The translations under genes and the position numbers were made by a program. From assembly GCA_963682175.1 (NCBI GenBank), contig OY821775.1:2418001-2482000 (forward strand): 64,000 nucleotides of DNA. Direction: 5' to 3'. Positions 50,781-64,000 of this stretch are shown here, piece by piece; the stretch's first letter is position 1; each line of letters starts with the position of its first letter. The notes beneath the pieces are model-generated. The model saw only the letters and a program-made list of their open reading frames with translations. It did not search any database and was not told the DNA's origin. The DNA comes from Triglochin maritima. Taxonomy: Eukaryota > Streptophyta > Magnoliopsida > Alismatales > Juncaginaceae.

Positions 50781-52844
50781 TCACCAGTGATCTCCACAAG
50801 AACATTGTCCATTTTTGAAATGATGAAAACGATTTGCATCTCTAATAATGATCTCTCTTTCAACAATCTTCGAGATGAGCTTCGTAGCTGAATGGCAGCT
50901 CACACACGCTCGGAGATTCTTCGTAATCCTTAATGTTGCCCCAGGGGAAGTGCTAATAAGCCCAAAGGCAATCGCCAACCACTCACCATGATCGCACATA
51001 AACCCGTCCAACGCTTCATTTCCAGCTTTGTGGAAAACAGACTTTATATCCAAACTGAATCCAGCCTTCTTCAGCTTGACGTTCAACTCGTCAAGCATCG
51101 CAAAAATCTCTGCGGATTCTGGATTTGACCTATCATCAACACGAAACGCCTGAAGTTTTCCATTGATTTCAATTAAACTGCTTCCAATGGACTTAGTAAC
51201 ACCTTGCTTTTTCATAGCAACGCGAACCCTTGCTGCATCTTTCCACATGCCTGCTGAAGCATACAGGTTCGATAGTTGAACATAGTGTCCAGCATTTGAA
51301 GGGTCAAGAGCAAAAACACGCTCTGCAGTGTAAGCACCTAATTCCACATGACCATATATCTTGCATGCGTTCATTAACGCACCCCAAACGGAAACCGTTG
51401 GTTCCATCGGCATTTTCATTATAAATGAATATGCTTCATGAACTAGGCCAGCCCGAGACAGGAGGTCAACCAAGCAAGCATAGTGCTGGTGACTAGGCTC
51501 GATTCCACAATCTTTCATGGCATTGAAATACTGCCACCCCTCTTCTACTAAACCAGAATGGCTGCAAGCCAACAACAGTCCGAGAAAAGTAACATCATTT
51601 GGCTGAACACCAGCACATTTCATCTGATTAAATAGATCAATTGCTTCAAGCCCGAGACTGTTCAACCCATAGCCGACAATTATGGCACTCCAAGCCACCG
51701 TATCTTTGTCTTTCATCAGTTCAAACAGTCTACGTGCAGAGTCCATATCTCCACACTTCGAATACATATCAATAAGAGCTGTACTGACGAAAACATCACC
51801 TTTAAATTCACTACTAGAAGCATACTTTTCCATCCAATTCGCCATTTCCAGTGAACCCACTTGGGAACAAGCTAAGATTGCGGACCTAAGCGAGATCGAA
51901 TCCGGTCTAATCCCTCTTCCCACCATTCTCCTGAACAACTCCACAGCTTCACTAGCATGCCCATTCTTTGCATACCCCGATATCATTGCATTCCATAGAA
52001 TGACGGAAGGAGAAGACATCTCCTCAAACAAAGCCTTGGCAACAACAACTTGCCCGAACTTAGCATACATTGCGGTCAAAGTGATCCTCAGATCCAATTC
52101 TGATTCCAACCCAACTTTCACAACATACCCATGAACACACCTTCCACTCCCAACACCCTTAACATCAGCACAAGCCTTCAAAACACTAACAAGCAAAACG
52201 AAATCTGGCCTCACGCCCTCGCCCGACACCCCCATCTCCCTAAAAACCCTGAGAGCCTCCTCAGGCAACCCACACTGCACAAACCCAGAAACCACCGAGC
52301 CCCAAGACACAACATTCCTCACCTCCATCCCATCCAACACCAACTTTGCAACCCGAACCGTCCGACACTTAGCATACATCCCCAAAACCCCATTCGCCAC
52401 AAACAAATCCCTCCCAAATCCAAACCTCAAAACATGCCCATGCATGACTCTCGCGAATCGGAGGTTCGAAAGCTTCCCACAAGCGTGTAGAACACAAGAA
52501 AAGGTCCACCCATCAGGGGAAACGCCGCAAGATCGCATCTTTTTGTAAAATTCGAGTGTTTTGGAGAAAAAGGCGTGATGGGTCTGGAGCTTGAGGATGG
52601 AATTGTAGAGGGGGGTGCTTGGTTGGGTAATTCGATCGAACAGGGCGTGGGCATGGGCGACTAGGGCGAGATTGGAGAGAGAGTTGAGGAGTTTGGTTGT
52701 GAGGGATGGGGAGTGGCGGTGGGAGGCGGTGGTGATGAGGATGGCGTGGATTTGGAGGAGTTGGGATGGGGCTGTGGGTTGGGAGAGGAGGGAAGAGAGA
52801 AGGCGGGAGTTTGGAGGGAGAGGAGGTCGTTTGGTTTCAAACAT
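50781..52844 (-). CDS. Pentatricopeptide repeat protein, PLS class with E and DYW-type domains
   Basis: A single intronless frame of 687 aa. After LLQIHAILIT near the N-terminus come PLS-type repeats: LYNSILKLQ, WTFSCVLHACGKL, VSWGSVVSGFVQCGLPEEAL, ILWNAMISGYAKNGHASEAV, AWSAIIVGYGLNSLGLEAI and VTFLGLLLACSHSGLVEEG. E motifs follow (VSVWGALMNACKIYGHVELG, YVQLSNLYASAGMW). The DYW domain at the end has LAIAFGLI, RACVSCHSATKLIS, RFHHFKNGQCSCGDHW. Such proteins act in plastids or mitochondria, where DYW domains deaminate C to U in RNA. The zinc-binding and catalytic pattern reads HGE and CxxC in place of the usual HSE, and the C-terminus is DHW instead of DYW; the catalytic Glu remains. N-terminal residues 1-35 are Ser/Pro/Leu-rich without a clear targeting class. 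Confidence 0.93.
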   Translation of the reverse strand: MFETKRPPLPPNSRLLSSLLSQPTAPSQLLQIHAILITTASHRHSPSLTTKLLNSLSNLALVAHAHALFDRITQPSTPLYNSILKLQTHHAFFSKTLEFYKKMRSCGVSPDGWTFSCVLHACGKLSNLRFARVMHGHVLRFGFGRDLFVANGVLGMYAKCRTVRVAKLVLDGMEVRNVVSWGSVVSGFVQCGLPEEALRVFREMGVSGEGVRPDFVLLVSVLKACADVKGVGSGRCVHGYVVKVGLESELDLRITLTAMYAKFGQVVVAKALFEEMSSPSVILWNAMISGYAKNGHASEAVELFRRMVGRGIRPDSISLRSAILACSQVGSLEMANWMEKYASSSEFKGDVFVSTALIDMYSKCGDMDSARRLFELMKDKDTVAWSAIIVGYGLNSLGLEAIDLFNQMKCAGVQPNDVTFLGLLLACSHSGLVEEGWQYFNAMKDCGIEPSHQHYACLVDLLSRAGLVHEAYSFIMKMPMEPTVSVWGALMNACKIYGHVELGAYTAERVFALDPSNAGHYVQLSNLYASAGMWKDAARVRVAMKKQGVTKSIGSSLIEINGKLQAFRVDDRSNPESAEIFAMLDELNVKLKKAGFSLDIKSVFHKAGNEALDGFMCDHGEWLAIAFGLISTSPGATLRITKNLRACVSCHSATKLISKIVEREIIIRDANRFHHFKNGQCSCGDHW

Positions 52845-53135
52845 CTAACTGAATCTGTTATGTCTCTGACAGGGTGATTTATGTCTATTGGATATGGAAT
52901 TGATTGGTAGGAAATACAATAGCTCTATTTTGCTCTCAATGCGCACCACCTGATATTGTATGGTTCGATGGTCGGGTATGGATATGTGACTTCGAAGTTT
53001 TGAAACTGAATTGTAAGTTTATTTGGTCGTTGGTTGTTGTGGCCAGAACTGATTAGTTTATCGACGTAGGGTTTTGCGAACCAAAATTTGTTAGGTTTCA
53101 AACATCTAAATTGAATTTGTTATGTCTTGGACAAC
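52833..53135. repeat. Duplicated segment at the PPR start codon
   Basis: The words TTTCAAACATCTAA.TGAAT.TGTTATGTCT occur at 52836-52864 (spanning the PPR ATG) and again at 53096-53126. This indicates a small local duplication about 260 bp apart. Confidence 0.6.
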
Positions 53136-53234
53136 ATAACGACAAGGTGTCTGTTGGATCAGCAGCAAGTTTTCGGAAATCAATGGTTAACTTTAGTATG
53201 GCTACCCACGTGCTATGCAACTTCTCGATTGAAC

Positions 53235-53452
53235 GCTTTGATAAAAGTATTTGACTTTTCGTTCTTGTAAAATATTGCAAATTGATGTATGCTTTGATAA
53301 AAGAATTTGACTTTTTGTTCTTGTAATATTGCAAATTGATGTATGCTTTGATAAAAAAAATTGACTTTACGTTCTTGTAATGTTGCAAATTGACGTATGC
53401 TTGGATAAAAGTATTTGACTTTTCGTTCTTGTAATGTGCAAATTGACGTAGA
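53235..53452. repeat. Tandem array, four units of about 54 bp
   Basis: The units each start CTTTGATAAAA (CTTGGATAAAA in the last). They contain TTTGACTTTTCGTTCTTGTAAT and end GCAAATTGATGTATG. They lie at about 53235, 53292, 53346 and 53400. There are no spacers, so it is a plain tandem repeat between the PPR and PGK genes. Confidence 0.85.
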
Positions 53453-53906
53453 TTCGGAGCGAATTGTTTTTAGGCTGATGGAGTTCCCTGTGAAAAGAGA
53501 AGAATTTGAACTCTAATGAAATAACAGTTTGGTTCTAAGTTTCTAACGTGCAAGTAGTTTCGCAAATAATGACTTGTAAGTTCAGTTTTCCAATTGAACC
53601 ATTCATTGCATTAACGTGGTTAAATATCATAAAAATTGCATATTTAAATAAAAAAAAGTGGTTCCATTCAGCTCAGAAACAGACTCAATGAAAAGGAAAC
53701 CAAAATTCAGTAAAAATCATAGGTAAGAGGCAAACTTAGAAGGTCTGATATATGTTTCAAACAAGACATTATTACCCAAGAGTTTGTCCATCTTGCTTGC
53801 TAACATTACAAGCTTGTCTAGGCTCCATATTTTTTTACCAAAAAAACAACACAGTAGGGAACAGAAACAAAACATGCCTCAGAAGTAAGACACTGGTACT
53901 GGTATT

Positions 53907-56789
53907 TTATGCATCATCCAAGGCAAGAACACCAGGAAGAGGCTTTCCCTCAAGCAGCTCCAAACTAGCACCACCACCAGTTGAAATGTGACTCATCTTG
54001 TGAGCAAGACCAGCCTTTTCGACTGCGGCAACTGAGTCACCACCTCCTATGATTGTTGTCACTCCAGTTTCTGTAAGTTCTGCCAGTTTCTTTGCAATAG
54101 CCTGCAAGTATCGTTAACATCAATTTCAAATTCACATTGCATACCTATGTGCATAGGAAACATAGAAGTGATAATTTTGGAGCTAATCGTTGTCTAGAAG
54201 TGTGTAGAACATTGTTCTTGGCGGAACAGTTATGGTTCTTGTTTTATGAACATGGGATAAAAAAATATGCCACTTAAATTATGGTTCTTCTATTCTCCAA
54301 GTCTATTTTTCACAGAAACAGAACTACAGCAGATATCTCGTCACGTTGCCAAGTAGAAATTGACAGTAAAGCAATGTAGGTTTAACCTTCTAACTATGCT
54401 AATCTAATTTCCTAAGTTGAAAATTATACAGGAACTGTGGTGAACCTACCATTCTAATTTCATTTCCAACATCAATTTCGACAAGTAATATGAAATCAAG
54501 ACATTTTCCGTCAATTAATACATCTTAGTCTCCAGTTATTACCTCAGTTCCGGCTGCAAACTTCTCAAACTCAAAAACTCCCATGGGACCATTCCAGATG
54601 ACAGTCTTGGAAGTATTTAGAGCATCGCTGAATGTCTTGATTGAATCCGGTCCAATGTCGAGTCCCATCCATCCATCAGGAATAGCAGATGCCCCTACAG
54701 TCTGAAACACACATGCTTCAGCCACATCAACTACAAACTGTAATATTCAAATAAAAAATAAAAATCCAAGCATCACGGTCAACCTTGCTGTTGGCATTTG
54801 CGTCGAATTTGTCAGCCACAACAACATCGGTAGGCAACAGAAGAGAAACTCCCTTTGCCTTTGCCTTCTCCATGAGAGAATTCGCAAGATCTATCTTGTC
54901 CTCCTCGACAAGGGAGGATCCAACAGACAGCCCTTGTGCCTTGTAGAATGTGAAAATCATCCCTCCACCAAGAAGAAGGATGTTGACATTCTCAAAGAGT
55001 GATTCAATCACGCCAATCTTGCTGGAGACCTTTGAGCCTCCAACAATTGCGGTGAATGGTCTGTTGGGATTTGATACGGCTCCGACAAGATAATCAAGCT
55101 CCTGAAATGAATAACATTGTAAGCATGCAACGATAAGTAGTTACCAAAGTAGTCTTTTCTGCAGATTGAACTACAAGATAAAAAAGGCATGCAAATTTCA
55201 TCACCTTTTGCATGAGGAAGCCTGCGACGGCAGGTTTAAGGAACTTGGTCACTCCTTCAGTGGAAGCATGGGCTCTGTGGGCAGTGCCAAAAGCATCATT
55301 GACGTAAAGATCCGCAAGAGAAGCCAACTTCTCAGCAAACTCGGGATCATTCTTTTCTTCTTCTTTGTAAAACCTTACGTTTTCAAGGAGCAAAACACCT
55401 CCATCAGGTAGTGCAGCAACCAAACTCTTAACTTCCTCACCAATACAATCATTGGCCATTCCAACCTTTGACAAAATCAGTGTATAGAAAGTTTAATTTA
55501 CGGCCGGTTCAAACAATTAAAACAAATAACTAAATATGAAAAAGGTGAAGTAGAATAATTGGATTACATACATCTACACCAAGAAGTTCGGATAGCCGGG
55601 GCACAAGAGGCTTCAAGCTGAACTTTGGAGTTACTCCTTTTGGGCGTCCCTGCAAGGAAAAAAATGCCCTTAATTGATTGCAACCGAGTACAGCACTTGT
55701 ACTAGAACGATCTAGTGAAAAAATTAGCAATCAAGAAAAACATAAAATAGTAGTTCAAAATCATTAGCACTGCATTTTTACTTTTCTTAATCTGCCCTTC
55801 AATAGGTCTAAGACTTGAACAAAAATAATCATAAAAAGAGTCTATTATCCTTACCCAATAGGACTCTTAACGATCCATTATCCTTACACAATAGGACTCT
55901 TAACGAGGCAAACAGCAGAAAGACTACTTTGTTCTTGTTAAGCTAAACAACATGCTCAACTAAGTTCCACTTAATAACTAGAGTTCAATGAATGGTTTTT
56001 GAGTGATTCATTTCGAAAAAGTCACACATCTCAATTTTATTGAGCTAAAAAAACCACTCGAAGAAATTATTAAGTCTACTGCCTCCAAGGCTCCAACTCA
56101 AGTTGCAAGTTGTCTGTCTCAAAAATAGAGTGGATCAACCAAAACTCACAAAAACAATAAACATCATATCATTTCCACACTTCAACTACAAAAACAACAA
56201 CAAAAGAACAACAACCAACATCTAAAACAACATTAGTTGACAATTTCTATTTTCTACAACGTCAAAACCAATCAAACTCCAAACAAATTAACATCTCAAA
56301 CTAAAACACAATTACTTCTAAAAAGGGTAACAGGCATGAGAGAATCATGTCTACTCCCTCCAACTCAAGTATTAAATGAATGCTCAAAAATAGATTAGAC
56401 CAAACCAAAAATCACAAAAAATAACACCAAATTACCTCAACAATTGAATCTTAAAAAACCGACCTTTAGAACCAAAAACACACTTATTAGTTATTAACAA
56501 CACCATCAAAGTCAAAACCAATCAAACTAGAAACAAAACAGCATCCAAAACTAATTAAACACAAAACTTTACAAAAATGGGTCGCAGATCTCACCAGATG
56601 GCTGGAAAGAATGATCTTGGCCCCATTACCCATCAAATACTTGATAGTGGGCACGGCAGCCCTAACCCTGGTGTCATCGGTGATCTTCAGATTCTCGTCC
56701 AACGGCACGTTCAGATCGACTCTCACGAACACCTTCTTCCCTTTGAGGTCCTCCTCCTTCAATGACCCAACGCTCCTCTTGGTCGCCAT
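53907..56789 (-). CDS. PGK: Phosphoglycerate kinase, cytosolic type
   Basis: Six exons: 56789-56595, 55649-55572, 55465-55205, 55101-54784, 54701-54543 and 54101-53907. They give 401 aa, the normal length for cytosolic plant PGK. The enzyme interconverts 1,3-bisphosphoglycerate plus ADP with 3-phosphoglycerate plus ATP in glycolysis and gluconeogenesis. Conserved blocks: [16 protein letters not shown] (residues 18-33, with substrate-binding Asp and Asn), [82 protein letters not shown], and the C-terminal [17 protein letters not shown] and [14 protein letters not shown] (nucleotide-binding and hinge region). [12 protein letters not shown] begins at the conserved domain with no transit peptide. 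Intron 1 is 945 bp. Confidence 0.96.
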
Positions 56790-56969
56790 TTCGAACCCAC
56801 AAAAATGGGAGCGGGAGAAGACAAAAAGACGGTGAGGGGAGGAAGGGGAGGGGGTTTGGGGAGAATTGGAGGTGGATTTGGGGAAGATGGTTGAGAAAGG
56901 TCGGAGCTTTTTGCGATCTGAGATTGAGGTGGAGAAGATGGGTTGGAGATGGAGTTGTGGTGGGGGACT

Positions 56970-57530
56970 GGTGCTTTATTCCATTTCCACAGAGCTGGCG
57001 CACGATAACCACTTGCTAAAATACGCATTTTTTAAAAAGTTTTTTTTCATTGATTTTATTTTTGAAATGTTAAAAAAATTGAAGAACGTAAAACATTTAA
57101 GTATTTACTAAACTACAAATGTATGTCATGTAAGAATCCTTATTCCATCTGTTCCACTCAAAACGCAACACGTGATGGAGGCCGGACGAATGATGTTTTA
57201 TTCCATAAAGTTGCACAATAATTACTTGCTAAAATACAACGAATTTAAGTTTTTCCCATTGATTTTTTGGAAATATTAAAAAAAATAGGAAGGAATTTTT
57301 TGAAATATTTTAAAATTTAGGAAATTGTAAGAATGTAAAATATTTGAAAGTATTTATTAAACTATGAAGGTTCCTTTCAGAACGTGACATGTGGTGTTGG
57401 ATGTGTAAGTGGTGTTTTATTTCATATAGCTCGCGTACAACTTATTAAATACCAATATTTTGAGTTGTTTTCCTTCTTTGGTTCAAAAGAATTTCAAAAA
57501 ATAGTATTTTATTTGTTGATTTTGTTATTT
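56970..57530. repeat. Degenerate ~220-bp tandem repeat in the PGK promoter
   Basis: Three diverging units share TTTATTCCAT, an AGCT/TGCGCAC-like word, AACTTGCTAAAATAC, CATTGATTTT, AAATATT and GTATTTATTAAACTA. TTTATT anchors at 56975, 57197 and 57416, giving periods of 222 and 219. The first unit begins about 180 bp upstream of the PGK start codon, so the units occupy leader and promoter. Confidence 0.65.
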
Positions 57531-59002
57531 TGGTATGTTTCGAATTGATTTCCTTTGGATATTAGCATAAGAGTTTCCTTACCACAAATACGAATTTTGA
57601 AAACTTGGTTTCGCAATAAGGTTGACCACTAAATTATAGTAAATACTAGATAACTTAAAGGGTCAATAGTTGACAATGGTCGACATGATGAATTTGTAAC
57701 GTTTGGGTTAAGTGTATTATGATAGAGCTGATTTGAGTTTTTGATTGGTTCGTCGTCTACGTTAAAATTTAAGTGAGAGATAGAATTATATTTGTTTTTT
57801 TGTTTCTTTTGATAAGTAATGGATTTTAAGCTTAGAACGACAAGTGGTTTTTATCAGTAATCAGGATGTGCCTGTTGTTTTGGTGCCGTTGGATTTTAGA
57901 AAACCAACGAAATCGTTTTGTGGATCTCAACGATTTTTAGTGGTGTGGAAAGTACTTTTTCGTATCAACTTCAAAATTGATTTTTTATTTTTATAAGTAG
58001 CATTGCATAAAAATAAAATTGTTAGATGAGGTTATGAACCACAACCTCATAACGTTACATAAATGTTTCACAAATGAAGTCGCCAAGTGGAACATTCGAA
58101 TGAGTTACAGGAAGCATCACTTGGTCGTTGACATTGCGACGTTTCTTTTGATATATATATTTTTTTTCCAAGGAGATAATTTTTTTGGTTGAAAGGTTTT
58201 TCATATTATTATTTTTCTGGATGAAACTTAGAGATACAAGTAGACGCATGCTTGCCAACTTCAAACTATTCTCGATGTATAAAAGATGCAGCCCCCCTGT
58301 CAGTCCCCACTTTTAAATTTAGATTTAGATGATAATACGTGTTTTGCATCTACAAGTAGTTGCCCAAAAGTCAATACACAAACCAATCATTTGGATATCT
58401 TATACATAGCGAAATTCACCAATGATCGGATTTCCTGCCTATTCGAAGTTCCGATATGAATAAAACCAACTTCGCAAGCTCAAGAGTACAAATATAATTT
58501 TACTCTTGTTTTACTCTTCAGTGTTGCGTTATTGCATCAAGTGTAGCAATTGTGACATGGTATTTTCATGTACCACCAAAACATGTTTGTCAAAAGAAAG
58601 AACTGCTGAGAAGATATCATTTCAGAACACAAAGCAAATTGATCACTTATTCAATTGGCAAGACATCTTCCAAAAGTTTAGATTCAAAATTTGTATGATA
58701 ACATTAGCCACCTATATCCCCCTACTGCACCAAGAATGTCATTTGCATGACCAAAGACATGCTATAATACAATTGCAGTGCCTTCAGCACATCAAACCAC
58801 CTAAGAAGAACCACGATTAGAAGCAGACCAATGACAGACATTAGTTCACTTCCTCAAACACTGCAAGTAGATCCGACAGTGTTTTGTTGCAGCATCGAAC
58901 GAATCCTCACATATCCACAAGTCCTTGGTTCCGTCAAATGTATGCATCATGAATCCCCCGTTGAGCTCGGCAGAGAAAGAATCTGGATGAGCTTCTATCT
59001 TT
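57531..59002. other. Gene-free spacer between PGK and the Cpn60 gene
   Basis: Contains the Cpn60 3' UTR side. No gene or repeat family was recognised; open frames of about 70-100 codons lack domains. Confidence 0.4.
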
Positions 59003-63223
<4,221 letters not shown>

Positions 63224-63288
63224 GGATCGCGGGTGCGACCCGCGATCCGTACAACCACGGATCGCGGTTTGCACTTGCAATCCGTGGG
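63224..63288. repeat. GGATCGCGG palindromic cluster upstream of Cpn60
   Basis: GGATCGCGGGTGCGACCCGC and the following GATCC form a strong hairpin. Then CACGGATCGCGG pairs imperfectly with TTGCAATCCGTG. The modules match those inside the 7216-9139 element. They are flanked by a similar A/T run with TTCGAAA, so this is probably a fragment of the same family. Confidence 0.7.
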
Positions 63289-64000
63289 TTTGAGTTACGA
63301 AAAAAATAAATTCTACACTAATATCTCCCCTCCTTAAAACTTCTCTCCTCTTCTGGTTTATTCTCCCATCGACCCATCGCACAACCCCTCTTCGAGCTTA
63401 TCTTGGGACTCCAGGTTAATTTTCCATATTATTTTTTATTTAAGAATAATTAAAATTAAGATTTAATTTCTTTGTTAAATAAAAAATAATCTGATTTTTT
63501 TATTTTCTATTAAATTTAATTTTAAATATTAGTTGTATTTATGTATCTGTTTATAATTATAATTAAATTAATTTTTTTACATTTATCATTTCTATAACGT
63601 ACATTTACGAAATTTATTATATAGTATAGACAAATACACATAATAAACATCATAAACAATCATCCCACTTTCTAACCGTTTAAGTTGGTTTAATGACTTA
63701 ATTGTAAAGCACAAAAATATCATCTAACTTTTTTTCTAGAACTAAATATATTGAGGAGATATTGATAAAACTAAAATTCTCACACCCAAAGACATGAAAA
63801 CTCACAACATTAAAAACAAAATTACGCTATAACACTTGAGAATAATTAGACGTATATTTAGTCAATCAGAAACCTTTAGGTAAAATAATTACTATTTAGA
63901 AACATTTAAAATCTCAAATAGATTTCATTTTTTCTTGCAAAAATAAATAAATAGAAGCTTTATAATATTTTTGTTTTTAAAACAGTACTCAGAAAGTTTT
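63289..64000. other. AT-rich end of the window
   Basis: No gene, RNA gene or clear repeat was recognised. Confidence 0.4.

Noticed and set aside
53235..53452. CRISPR-like repeat array
   Set aside because: Units are contiguous with no unique spacers and the DNA is plant nuclear; it is a plain tandem repeat.

Overview
The window is nuclear DNA of a flowering plant, almost certainly a eudicot. It has AT-rich spacers, GT-AG introns of 80 bp to 2 kb, and single-copy plant families (PLATZ, DUF2358, PB1-Raf kinase, DYW-type PPR, plastid Cpn60 alpha). It also carries hAT, LINE and LTR debris. I cannot name the species from sequence alone.

Layout. (1) 1-6.1 kb: two 3' exons of an unrecognised gene, then a complete but dead hAT transposon (2612-5908) with terminal inverted repeats and an 8-bp target duplication, followed 24 bp later by a 204-bp MITE. 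(2) 6.4-9.56 kb: a minus-strand LINE remnant split by a 1,924-bp inverted-repeat element (7216-9139). That element has a perfect 8-bp target duplication, long internal direct and inverted copies, and very GC-rich nested palindromes. (3) 9.6-17.2 kb: gene-free, with a partial LTR-like copy at 11178-11996. (4) 17.2-20.5 kb: a PLATZ zinc-finger gene (-). (5) 20.5-24.8 kb: gene-free, with a decayed LINE reverse-transcriptase fragment. (6) 24.85-44.9 kb: choline-phosphate cytidylyltransferase (+), DUF2358 plastid protein (-), VMA21-like V-ATPase assembly factor (-) and a Raf-like PB1 kinase (+). (7) 45.5-50.3 kb: two LTR-like copies in opposite orientation flanking a calmodulin-like gene (+). (8) 50.8-63.0 kb: PPR-DYW (-), cytosolic phosphoglycerate kinase (-) and plastid chaperonin-60 alpha, alpha-2 type (-).

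The genes are unrelated housekeeping, signalling and organelle functions, as is normal for a plant chromosome arm. I see no operon-like cluster or pathway. Exon chains were assembled by hand from reading frame, splice sites and family similarity. For all eight multi-exon genes with both ends visible, the summed exon lengths are divisible by three, which supports the models.

I did not find an undescribed multi-gene system. The most unusual sequence is the 7216-9139 element with its nested CG palindromes, which recur upstream of the Cpn60 gene at 63224. Next is the LTR-like family carrying about 13 ordered copies of a CGGTNNACCG palindrome.
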